64,000 nucleotides of DNA. Source: Lentzea aerocolonigenes. GTDB taxonomy: Bacteria > Actinomycetota > Actinomycetes > Mycobacteriales > Pseudonocardiaceae. How positions within the stretch are numbered: the first letter of the stretch is position 1; each line of letters begins with the position of its first letter. A program made the translations under genes and the position numbers. This document shows positions 22,875 to 30,329 of the stretch, piece by piece. The stretch lies in contig NZ_BBOJ01000025.1 in assembly GCF_000974445.1 (NCBI RefSeq), positions 1-64,000 on the forward strand, in the 5' to 3' direction. Under the pieces are notes generated by a model. That model had not been told where the DNA came from, did no database searches, and saw nothing but the letters and a program-made list of their open reading frames with translations.

Positions 22875-25562
22875 TCAGGCGCGCAGGCTCCACTGCTGGT
22901 TGGCGGCGCCGTTGCAGGTCCAGAGGATGACCCTGGTTCCGTTCGCGGTGCCGGCACCGTTGGCGTCCAGGCACAACCCCGACTGCACACCGGTGATCGT
23001 GCCGTTGGCGTTGACGTTCCACTGCTGACTGGTCTGACTGGTGCAGTCCCCGATCACCACCGCGGTGCCGTTGCCGGTACCGCCGTTGCCGGCCGCCAGA
23101 CACTTGGTGCCGTACACCTGCAGCTGCTTGCCCGACGTGTTGGTGAAGCGCTGGTTGGTGCCGCCGTGGCAGTCCCACAACTGCGCCTGTGCGCCGTTGG
23201 CCGTGCTCGCGCCGCTGATGTCGATGCAGCGGCCGGACTGGCCGCCGACGATCGTGGCGCCCTGCGGACCGCTCCCACCCTGCCGCCGCACGAGCGACTT
23301 CGACTCCGCGGACCGGTTCCCCTGCGCGTCGAGGACGTAGAGCCGGTAGTCACCGGCGGTGGCCGGGACGTCGATCGTCGTCGCCGTCCCGCTCGCCCTG
23401 GTCATCGTCGGGCCGACCGCGAAGTTCGTCGTACCGAGCGGGGCCAGCCAGACGGTCCTCGTCGCGTCGCCGATGCTCCGGATCGGGATCGACGTCCCGC
23501 CGGCGCCGACGAACGTGCTGCCGGGCAGGGCGTAGTCCGGCCGGGAGAGGTTGCTCTGCGGGATGACATCCCGGTAGGCGTCCTCCAGACCGGAGCTCAC
23601 GGCGATGCTGTGGGCAGCCGCCGGCCAGACGTAGTCCGAATAGACGAGGATGTCCTGGACGGTGCTGTTGGGCAGGTTCTTGTTGGAGACCTTGTTCACC
23701 GGACCGTACGTCTGCGTGATGCTCAGATCGTGTTTGCGTCCGAAGTCGTCGGAGTTGATGAGCCAGTTGACGTTCTTGTCCACGCTCAGGACGTTGTCGC
23801 GGAAGGTGATGTACGCCGAACCTTCGTCCGGGTGAAGCCCGTACTTGTGTCCGGACGGGACACCCTGGAGGTAGTTGTTGGTGATCGTGGTTCCCGGCTG
23901 GCTGCCGAGCGTGTAGATCGGGGCCGTGTCGTTGAGGCGCTGGACCGTGTCGATGATGTGGTTGTAGCTGATGTTGTTGTTCCGCGCCGTGGTCGTCGGC
24001 CGGTTGGGTGCGATGGAGCCCGAAGAGCCGTCGAAGTTCCACCAGCCCCAGCCGAGCGTGATGCCGTTCCACGGAGCCTTTTCGATCCGGTTGTGCTGCA
24101 CGGTCAGGGTGTCGACGAAGTACGCCGAGATCGGGCTGTGCCCGCTGAACAACACCGCGCTGTCGTAGAGGTAGTTGTTCTTGATCTCGATGTTCTTCGG
24201 CAGTCCTTCGACCTGCGGGGAGTACTTCTCGCGGTTCGTCGTCGTGTGGTCCCCGATGTAGACGTGCTGCGGATGACCCACGTTGATGGCGGCCCCGGCC
24301 GTGTCGTTCGTGTAGTTCCCGACCAACTGGATGTTCTGCACGTCGTTGACCAGGCTGATCGCGTCGACACCGGTGTGCTGGACCCGGTTGCGCAGCAGGG
24401 CGATCCCGTCGGCGTTCTCCACCTGGACGGCACCCGGCGGGGTGTCGAGGTTGCGGTAGTAGTAGACGTGGAAGTTGCCCTTGGCGTAGGCGGTGTTGCC
24501 GGAGTTGCCCTGCTGGGCCTGCTTGAAGACGGAGCCGGCCACGCTGAAGAGGTTCCAGTCCGAGTGCTGCACCGTGAGGCCGGTGAACGTGATGTTGCGC
24601 GCGTGGTTGGCCGTGGACGTGCCGGCGACCCGCAGCAAGGTGGAAACGTTGTTCGGCGCGTAGACCGTCGCCGTCGCCATGTTCTCGGAGTCGGTCTTGT
24701 AGTAGTAGACGGTCTGGCTCGACCTGTCGAAGTAGAACTCACCCGGCGCGTCGAGGAACTCGTAGGCGTTCATGAACTTGTGGCTTCCACCGGCCTGGAA
24801 GTTGCCGTTGAACGCGCCCTGGGCGATGGCCCCACCCGGTTGCTGGAACAACGCGACACGGTTGGCGCCGTCGCTGGTGACCTGCCGGACTCCCACGATG
24901 GACGTCTGCCAGGTCGTCGCCGTCTCGATCTCGATGTCGTCCGGGTTGCGGGAAATGGCGGGCAGATCGGCCGTGCTGTACTTCGCGCCGTCGCACTGCG
25001 AGCCCGACTCCCACGCCCACGGGGCCTGACCGGCGGTGACGTTGTACGTGCCGTAGCACCCTTGCGAGTTGATCGTCTTGGTGGCCATGAAGGCGCGCTT
25101 GTCGTTGACGTAGAGCGCCCGCAGCTTGTTGCCGCGGGTGAGCGGAGCCTTCCAGATGTTGCCGCTGTGCTGCGTCCAGCCGGTCACCTGCACGCCGCCA
25201 CTGAGCACCGGCGTCTCGTTCTGGTACGCGGAATAGATGACGCGGTACCCGTTCGTGCCCGAGTCTCTCGGCGTGAAATCCACGGTGCTGCCCAGCGGGT
25301 AGTTCCCCCCGCGGAGCTGGACGTGGATGTCCCCGGTCATGTTCGAGTTCACCGCGCGAACAGCGTCCCGTGCACGCGGCAACGTCTTGAACGGGGCCGT
25401 GATCGTCCCCGGATTGTCATCATTTCCGTCGGGAGCCACGTAATACGTTTCCTGGACGGCGGCAGAGGCACGCGACTGGTCTGTCGTGACTGGCAGCAGT
25501 GCCGCGGACACCAGCACCGCAAGGGCCAACAACGACCTTCTGACAATGACGGCTGTTTTCAC
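22875..25562 (-). CDS. Secreted right-handed beta-helix glycosidase (GH141-like) with CBM13 lectin
   Basis: 895 residues. Signal peptide about 1-34; parallel beta-helix domain about 38-620. The start TYYVAPDGNDDNPGTITAPF and DAVRAVNSNMTGDIHVQLRGG are typical of GH141-like proteins (fucosidase/xylanase relatives). Repeating Asn-rich coils follow (NNYLYDS, HNRIEKAPWNGITLGWG, NNNISYNHIIDT). A short Fn3/Ig-like segment precedes two or three CBM13 repeats about 760-895 (LWDCHGGTNQRF, LWTCNGAANQQWSLRA). GH120 or pectate-lyase-like folds are alternatives, so the substrate is unassigned. The GTG 25562 start follows a purine-rich GGGGAAGAGCAGG. The gene ends in its own terminator. Confidence 0.8.
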   Translation of the reverse strand: MKTAVIVRRSLLALAVLVSAALLPVTTDQSRASAAVQETYYVAPDGNDDNPGTITAPFKTLPRARDAVRAVNSNMTGDIHVQLRGGNYPLGSTVDFTPRDSGTNGYRVIYSAYQNETPVLSGGVQVTGWTQHSGNIWKAPLTRGNKLRALYVNDKRAFMATKTINSQGCYGTYNVTAGQAPWAWESGSQCDGAKYSTADLPAISRNPDDIEIETATTWQTSIVGVRQVTSDGANRVALFQQPGGAIAQGAFNGNFQAGGSHKFMNAYEFLDAPGEFYFDRSSQTVYYYKTDSENMATATVYAPNNVSTLLRVAGTSTANHARNITFTGLTVQHSDWNLFSVAGSVFKQAQQGNSGNTAYAKGNFHVYYYRNLDTPPGAVQVENADGIALLRNRVQHTGVDAISLVNDVQNIQLVGNYTNDTAGAAINVGHPQHVYIGDHTTTNREKYSPQVEGLPKNIEIKNNYLYDSAVLFSGHSPISAYFVDTLTVQHNRIEKAPWNGITLGWGWWNFDGSSGSIAPNRPTTTARNNNISYNHIIDTVQRLNDTAPIYTLGSQPGTTITNNYLQGVPSGHKYGLHPDEGSAYITFRDNVLSVDKNVNWLINSDDFGRKHDLSITQTYGPVNKVSNKNLPNSTVQDILVYSDYVWPAAAHSIAVSSGLEDAYRDVIPQSNLSRPDYALPGSTFVGAGGTSIPIRSIGDATRTVWLAPLGTTNFAVGPTMTRASGTATTIDVPATAGDYRLYVLDAQGNRSAESKSLVRRQGGSGPQGATIVGGQSGRCIDISGASTANGAQAQLWDCHGGTNQRFTNTSGKQLQVYGTKCLAAGNGGTGNGTAVVIGDCTSQTSQQWNVNANGTITGVQSGLCLDANGAGTANGTRVILWTCNGAANQQWSLRA

Positions 25563-25580
25563 CCTGCTCTTCCCCTCGCT

Positions 25581-25592
25581 TGTTCGCGAACA
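25581..25592. promoter_or_regulatory. Palindromic operator TGTTCGCGAACA upstream of the beta-helix gene
   Basis: A perfect 12-bp palindrome begins 19 bp upstream of the GTG start. The centre and half-site order (GTTCG then CGAAC) are the reverse of a LexA box. A sugar-responsive LacI or ROK repressor is a reasonable guess. Confidence 0.45.
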
Positions 25593-25761
25593 GACAGGCC
25601 GTGGTGGAGCACCGGTCCGCAGCGGGGACGAGCGCTCGACGGCCGGCCTCGGACCACTCGCGAACCAACGTCACCTTCCAGCAAGCCGGGCGACACCGGG
25701 GAGCAGTGGCAGACATCTGCCACAGTTGTCAGCCCTCACACCGTGAACGAAGACGCGCACT

Positions 25762-26022
25762 TCACGCGCGACGAGCTGGAACAGCCGAAGCCAGCCGCGC
25801 CCGCGCCACGCGCGGCGCTCGCGATCCGGACCTCGTGGCCGCCTCGGCCTGGATCGCCACACCGACCGCGACACCCCACCAGCCCACACCCGCGGCCAGC
25901 GGCCACCACACGGACTCGGTGACAGCGAGCAGCACGTTGCCCACCGCGCAGGACAGCTGCACGAGCATCGCCAAACCGAGCACCGCCCGTGCGCCACAGC
26001 TCGTCAGGCCGCGCTCAGCCAT
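25762..26022 (-). CDS. Small membrane protein, function unknown
   Basis: 86 residues from ATG 26022 with GAGGAG six bases upstream. Two hydrophobic segments of about 20 residues (LGLAMLVQLSCAVGNVLLAV and a following WWPLAAGVGWWGVAVGVAI) are joined by a short loop, with an Arg/Ala-rich tail. No family recognised. It lies upstream of the beta-helix gene in the same direction, 199 bp away, and there is no evidence that it belongs to the sugar locus. Confidence 0.55.
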   Translation of the reverse strand: MAERGLTSCGARAVLGLAMLVQLSCAVGNVLLAVTESVWWPLAAGVGWWGVAVGVAIQAEAATRSGSRAPRVARARLASAVPARRA

Positions 26023-26301
26023 GACAACTCCTCGCATTCTGCCGCTGCGGGGTGTATCGCCTGCTGTCATGCCCTGTTACGGAAGGACGTGAGGGTGCAA
26101 CTTTGGTCAGTACGGCGAAGAGTTCTCCATCAGCGCGTTGTCGTGGAAGCCGCCGACAGAACCGGTCAACAGCAGGATTTCCTGCGCCCGCGGTTGACAG
26201 CGATGACACCCGCCGCGCGCATGACCTGCCAGTGTTTCCGTTGCTCCAGTGGAACTTGATGAGGATGAAGTCGTCGGCGCAGTGGACGTCGACGAGGCCG
26301 T

Positions 26302-26549
26302 TCAGGCCACCACGGGGCAGATCACCGGACTGCTGGCGACGAGCCGGTGGTGGTCCTCCTCGCTGGTCCAGCCTTCGGTGAGGTGGACGACGTCGGGGTC
26401 GGACGCGGAACGGGGGACGAGGTGGACGACGCCGTGTTCGCTCGAGCCGGGGCTGCCCTCGTCCACGCAGGCCAGCAGCAGATCGACCAGCCGGTCGCCC
26501 ATTCCGGCTTGGCGGTCAGGGTGGCGTTGGAGCCGTACTCGGCAATCAT
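26302..26549 (-). pseudogene. Frameshifted ABM-family (quinol) monooxygenase
   Basis: From ATG 26549 the frame reads MIAEYGSNATLTAKP, then shifts. The next frame from about 26504 reads MGDRLVDLLLACVDEG and later DVVHLTEGWTSEEDHH. Together these are the start and body of an antibiotic-biosynthesis-monooxygenase-type ferredoxin-like protein. Loss of one G at about 26504 (expected KPGMGDRL) explains the shift. The frame stops at 26302, short of the normal C-terminus. Beyond it, in a third frame to about 26230, a GC3-rich stretch reads DDFILIKFHWSNGN, so a second lesion is likely. A sequencing error at the first site cannot be excluded. Confidence 0.65.
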
Positions 26550-26592
26550 GAAGGCCTTCTGCGTTGATGGAGTGACGTTCGAGAACAGGCAC

Positions 26593-27237
26593 TCACGCGG
26601 CACGCGAGGTGACGATGGTCGTGGCGAGGCTGCGCGCCTGGTCGTGGGCGGCGGCCAGGGACGCCTCGTACAGCGGCAGCAGCGCAGCGAGCGCCGCAGC
26701 GACGGGGGCCATGGTCAGCTCGGGGGTCACGGTCGTGACGTCGAGCCCGAGGGCGTCATCGCGCCCCAGCAACGCCTCCAACGTGGGCACCAGGTAGTCC
26801 AGACCTTCCTTGGGGGTGCCGGGACCGTAGCCACCACCGCGGGCGGAGATCAGAACAGCCGGACGACCCGCGACCGGGGAGGCGCCGGTGTGGTTCAGGG
26901 TGCGCTCGCTGACGACGATCTGGTCCAGCCACGCCTTGAACACCGACGGCATCGACAGGTTGTACATCGGCACGGTGAACAGGTACGCGCCGGCGCCGAG
27001 GAACTCCTCGATCAGCTCGTCCTGGAGCGCGGCGGCCTTCGCCTGCTCCGGAGTGTGCTGGGCGGGGTCGGTGATGCGGGCGGTGATGCCCGCCGCCGTC
27101 AGGTGCGGGACCGGCGAGGCGGCGAGGTCGCGGTGGACGACCGGGCCCTGCCACTGGTCGCGGAAGGACTGCGCGACCTGACGTGAGACGGAAGCCTCGC
27201 CGAGCGAGGAGGAGTCGATGTGCAGCAGGTACGACAC
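26593..27237 (-). CDS. azoR: FMN-dependent NADH:quinone oxidoreductase / azoreductase
   Basis: 214 residues from GTG 27237 (GAAAGG upstream). Flavodoxin-like fold, cytosolic, two-electron reduction of quinones and azo compounds. Motifs: LLHIDSSSLGEASVSRQVAQSF at the phosphate-binding loop, LFTVPMYNLSMPSVFKAWLDQI (the MPMYNF-type motif) and ISARGGGYGPGTPKEGLDYL. It lies 43 bp after the FrnE-like gene and before the damaged monooxygenase; the three look like one electrophile-stress operon divergent from the HxlR regulator. The longer in-frame reading upstream overlaps the FrnE gene and lacks a start signal. Confidence 0.9.
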   Translation of the reverse strand: MSYLLHIDSSSLGEASVSRQVAQSFRDQWQGPVVHRDLAASPVPHLTAAGITARITDPAQHTPEQAKAAALQDELIEEFLGAGAYLFTVPMYNLSMPSVFKAWLDQIVVSERTLNHTGASPVAGRPAVLISARGGGYGPGTPKEGLDYLVPTLEALLGRDDALGLDVTTVTPELTMAPVAAALAALLPLYEASLAAAHDQARSLATTIVTSRAA

Positions 27238-27280
27238 GGCTGTTGCGCCTTTCGGAAGTGAGATGCGAAGAGGTGGAGGT

Positions 27281-27994
27281 TCAGGGGCGGGCCGGGACGG
27301 CGCAGCCGTCGGGGCCGCAGCCCGGGGCATCGCCTGCGGGGGCCGGGGTGAGCGGGTGGCCCTCCTCCCAGGCGGTGCGCAGCAGGTCGAGCAGGGTGTC
27401 GCTGTCCTGTGCGCCGGGGACGGCGTAGCGGCCGTCGACGACGATGAACGGGGCACCGGTGGCGCCCAGACGCCGCGCACGGCGGGCTTCGTCCTGCACC
27501 TGGGTGCGGTAGCGGCGCTCGGTCAGCACCTGACACGCCTTGTCGCGGTCCAGGCCCAGTTCATCGGCGAGCCGGAGCAGGTCGTCCAGGGCGAAGACGG
27601 GCTCGGCCTTGCCGAAGTAGGCGCGGAAGATCGTGTCCCAGGCTTCGCGGTTCTTGCCCTGCGCCGAGGCGTGGGCCAGGAACTCGTGGGCGAGGTCGGT
27701 GTTGCCGACGACGTTGTCCAGCACCCGGTACGGGCTCAGGCCCTCGGCAGCGGCCAGCGACTCGATCTGCCCGGTAGCGGCCTCCGCCTGCGCGCCGCTG
27801 ATGCCGTGCTTGCTCAACAGGGCCTCGCGGGTGCTGACCGTGCGGTCGGCGGGAAAGCCGTTGCTCAACGGGAAGGAGTGGTGGACCACCTCGACCTCGT
27901 CGCCGTGCTCGAACCGCTCCACGGCGCGGTCCACCCGGTGGCTGCCGAGCCCGCACCAGGGGCAGGTCACCTCGGCCCAGATCTCTACCTTCAT
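27281..27994 (-). CDS. DsbA/FrnE-family thioredoxin-fold oxidoreductase
   Basis: 237 residues from ATG 27994. Thioredoxin fold with a helical insertion. The active site CPWC is at residues 11-14 (AEVTCPWCGLG), then DEVEVVHHSFPLSN, TNTDLAHEFLAHASAQGKN and the cis-Pro loop GATGAPFIVVDGRYAVPGAQ. No signal peptide, so a cytosolic FrnE/2-hydroxychromene-isomerase-like protein rather than a periplasmic oxidase. The tail CGPDGCAVPARP holds two extra cysteines, typical of the FrnE branch and possibly metal or disulfide related. First gene of the group controlled from the shared region with hxlR. Confidence 0.9.
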   Translation of the reverse strand: MKVEIWAEVTCPWCGLGSHRVDRAVERFEHGDEVEVVHHSFPLSNGFPADRTVSTREALLSKHGISGAQAEAATGQIESLAAAEGLSPYRVLDNVVGNTDLAHEFLAHASAQGKNREAWDTIFRAYFGKAEPVFALDDLLRLADELGLDRDKACQVLTERRYRTQVQDEARRARRLGATGAPFIVVDGRYAVPGAQDSDTLLDLLRTAWEEGHPLTPAPAGDAPGCGPDGCAVPARP

Positions 27995-28064
27995 GGCTTG
28001 AACTCCAATTCCTCTCATTTGTGCGTAACGCCATGATGCGCCAGTATGGAGGACGTTACAAAAG

Positions 28065-28078
28065 GCACACCGGTGTGC
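28065..28078. promoter_or_regulatory. Putative HxlR operator in the divergent promoter region
   Basis: A perfect 14-bp palindrome GCACACCGGTGTGC lies between the divergent frnE-like and hxlR genes. A wider pair GTAACG (28025-28030) and CGTTAC (28054-28059) flanks the other half of the region. Either could bind the HxlR regulator and sense quinones or electrophiles through it. Confidence 0.5.
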
Positions 28079-28100
28079 GCGACGGAGAGGAATGGGCGCC

Positions 28101-28517
28101 ATGCAGGACAGCACTGGTACGGAGATGGCGGCCGCGACCGGGCCGTGCGCGAGCATCCCCGCCGACCACATGGCCTTCATCCGGCAGGTCCTCGACCGGG
28201 TCGGCGACAAGTGGAGCATGCTGATCGTCGCCGTACTCCAGGACGGCCCCCTGCGCTACACCGACCTGCAGCGCCAGATCCCGGGCATCTCCCAGCGCAT
28301 GCTCACCCACACGCTGCACCAGCTCCAGGGGGACGGCCTGGTCACGCGGACCGCCTACGCCGAGGTGCCGCCGCGCGTGGAGTACGCCCTGACCCCGCTC
28401 GGCCGCGGCCTGCACGAGATCGTCCTGCAGTTGATCGGCTGGGTTGCCGACCACCACGACGAGATCCGCGCCAACCGCTCTGGTACCAACGCCGCCGCCT
28501 CCTCGCCCCGGTCCTGA
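28101..28517 (+). CDS. HxlR-family transcriptional regulator
   Basis: 138 residues from ATG 28101; GGAGAGG sits 10 bases upstream, while the earlier ATG 28092 would overlap it. Winged helix with the family signature GDKWSMLIVAVLQDGPLRYTDLQRQIPGISQRMLTHTL and LTRTAYAEVPPRVEYALTPLG. An N-terminal Cys (TGPCASIP, about residue 16) is where redox-sensing members carry their reactive thiol. Divergent from the FrnE/azoreductase operon, the usual arrangement for a quinone- or aldehyde-sensing HxlR repressor. The target role is inferred from position. Confidence 0.92.
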   Translation: MQDSTGTEMAAATGPCASIPADHMAFIRQVLDRVGDKWSMLIVAVLQDGPLRYTDLQRQIPGISQRMLTHTLHQLQGDGLVTRTAYAEVPPRVEYALTPLGRGLHEIVLQLIGWVADHHDEIRANRSGTNAAASSPRS

Positions 28518-28559
28518 GCCCGCAGACACCGCAGCAACGCGACCACACCCCCAGGCAGC

Positions 28560-28910
28560 AACGCGTCCGCGCGGCGGGCCGCATTCAACACCGTTGCGGA
28601 CAGTTGCAGTCCGGCAATCGAGCGGACCTGCGCGACCCGCCGGGCCCGCACGCTCACCCTGGTCCACCTCCAGCCGTCCACCGGCGACGCAGGAGGCAGG
28701 CACTTTCACGCCCGCGCACCCGCTGGAGCTTGTTCAACTCCGCCAACAGGCTGTCCAGCCCCAACGCACCCAGGTCCGCGTTCAGCTCAGTGAAGAACGT
28801 GCCCCACCACCCGAGTCCTCCTCGTCCGCTCCGCCATCCGGGGCGATCAGGTCGTCCAGCCGGGACCGGGTCGCCGCCGACAAGGACAGGGCATCGCACT
28901 GAGCGCTGGT
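28560..28910 (-). pseudogene. Decayed fragment resembling the DUF4158 region of a Tn3-family transposase
   Basis: Three short stretches in different minus-strand frames line up in order: LSAATRSRLDDLIAPDGGA, then FFTELNADLGALGLDSLLAELNKLQRVR, then a degenerate tail. The middle piece resembles the N-terminal part of Tn3-type transposases. At least two frameshifts and no start or stop in place. Identification is by pattern only. Confidence 0.35.
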
Positions 28911-28913
28911 GCA

Positions 28914-29099
28914 CTAGAGGTCCTCCTTGAGGCTCTCGATCAACTGTTTCCGCAGCCCGGCTGCGGTCGGCTCCGGATTTCCGCTGTGCAGTTCCGCTGC
29001 CGCGGACCACGACCGGTGGGCGGCGTGGAGGTTGCCGCGGTCGGCGTGAAGGTCACCGATGCTGCTGTGGAGGTGGGCAAGGTGACTCGACTGCCATAA
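28914..29099 (-). pseudogene. C-terminal fragment of a TPR protein
   Basis: 62 codons ending in a stop at 28914 without an evident start: HLHSSIGDLHADRGNLHAAHRSWSAA followed by LRKQLIESLKEDL. It looks like the last tetratricopeptide repeat of a BTAD/NB-ARC-type regulator. The upstream part is missing at the M50 gene boundary. Confidence 0.45.
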
Positions 29100-29102
29100 G
29101 CG

Positions 29103-29837
29103 CTACGGCCACAACAGGGGCACGGCGTTCCACAACGCCCAGCAGTTCAGCGCAGCCCAGGCCGCGATCCACACCACCGCAGGGATGTGCGTATCTGCGG
29201 CGAGCGTCCGTGCGTCGTCCTCAACATCGTGCGCGCCCCGCAGCCTGTTCCGCACGAGCGCCCATAGGCCTGCGAACTCGCACAGCAAGAGAAGCCAGGT
29301 CTCGGTGTACGCCAACCAGTGCTGTGCGTCGATCGATCCCCATCGCACGACCACGAACGCAAGCGCGCCTACCAGGACGACGCTGCTGACCGTGAGCACG
29401 TCGCGCGACACGGCCAGGATCAGCGCCATCGAAGCCACTGTGAGCGCCAGCACCATCGGCGCTTTGCCCTGACCGAGCAGTGCCGCGAACCCGAGGCCGA
29501 CCAGAGGCGGCGTAGCGTAGCCCGCAGCACTGGTGATCACTGCGGACGGCCACGACGGGTACCAGGTCCAGGTGCGTCCCGAGTCCGGGGAATGGATCTC
29601 GATGAACTGCACACCGCCGCCGGTGACGACGCTCGCGACACCGTGGCCGGCCTCGTGCGTGATCGTGCCGAGGACCGTGAAGCCGAACATCATCTTGCGT
29701 ATCAGTGAGACCCGCGGAATCACCGCCGAGGTTACGGCGAACAGCGCGACGAAGCCCGTTACCGCGGTGACCCACCACATCGGCAACGGTGTCGCCACGG
29801 TGACCGACCACACCGACTGGTCCACGCTCGTGATCAC
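29103..29837 (-). CDS. M50-family (M50B-like) membrane metallopeptidase
   Basis: 244 residues, mostly hydrophobic, with about six membrane segments. The zinc motif HEAGH is in TITHEAGHGVASVVTGGG at about residues 61-65, in a membrane helix as in site-2-protease relatives. The actinobacterial M50B-like class is short and lacks a PDZ domain; its substrates are unknown. GTG 29837 is the longest start, has no clear ribosome-binding site, and a start nearer MWWVTAVTG is possible. It lies on the same strand as the FHA-ABC exporter but 492 bp away. Confidence 0.8.
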   Translation of the reverse strand: MITSVDQSVWSVTVATPLPMWWVTAVTGFVALFAVTSAVIPRVSLIRKMMFGFTVLGTITHEAGHGVASVVTGGGVQFIEIHSPDSGRTWTWYPSWPSAVITSAAGYATPPLVGLGFAALLGQGKAPMVLALTVASMALILAVSRDVLTVSSVVLVGALAFVVVRWGSIDAQHWLAYTETWLLLLCEFAGLWALVRNRLRGAHDVEDDARTLAADTHIPAVVWIAAWAALNCWALWNAVPLLWP

Positions 29838-30329
29838 CTCGCTGTCGGGTGCCGGGCGGAACAGGGCGTCTCATCGATTGTGCCAAAACAACATGGGTTC
29901 TCGGAACCTCATTCGACTGATTCCAAGCGGTCGTGCTGGCTGTCGCCCCGGACCTGACGACGGCCGCATGTCCCCCACCGTGCGGGCTTTCTTCAAGTCC
30001 TGAGTCGTTGCACGGCGTCGAGCCCGAGCGCTGACAGTAACGACGACCGTGCTGCACGCGAGGGTCAGTCGTCGTCGCGTGCTGTTGTGAGCGGGCGCAA
30101 CAACAATCTCGACACGAGCCCGACATCAGCGCCGAGAACCCACACGCGCGTGCCGCTGCTCAGAAGGAGCGCTCACGCCGCTCTGTTGGTCGCGAGCAAT
30201 TCGACGACGGCATGATGCCAGCCCGTCGCGTCGCTCATCGCATGGATCAGGCGCGTTCCCACGCCGTACGGTGCCTGCTCGACGCCGACAGCGGCGAGCC
30301 GCGGGTGAGCGAGCCCGAGGTCAGGCTTG
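29838..30329. other. Intergenic region between the M50 and FHA-ABC genes
   Basis: No gene supported. A short minus-strand stretch (about 30170-30245) with good codon bias reads IHAMSDATGWHHAVVELLATN before a stop and may be the tail of a lost gene. Nothing else is visible. Confidence 0.4.

Noticed and set aside
25581..25592. SOS box at TGTTCGCGAACA
   Set aside because: The half sites are in the reverse order (GTTCG before CGAAC) and the gene is a secreted glycosidase.
19324..25922. Very long plus-strand open frames (over 900 codons) opposite the GH2 and beta-helix genes
   Set aside because: They are antisense to genes with clear families, signal peptides and ribosome-binding sites. Their Arg/Gly/Val/Asp-rich composition is what GC-rich wobble positions give on the opposite strand.
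28654..29010. Intact 118-residue protein on the minus strand
   Set aside because: Its recognisable part is a short piece continuous with fragments in other frames, and it has no start signal, so it is treated as debris.
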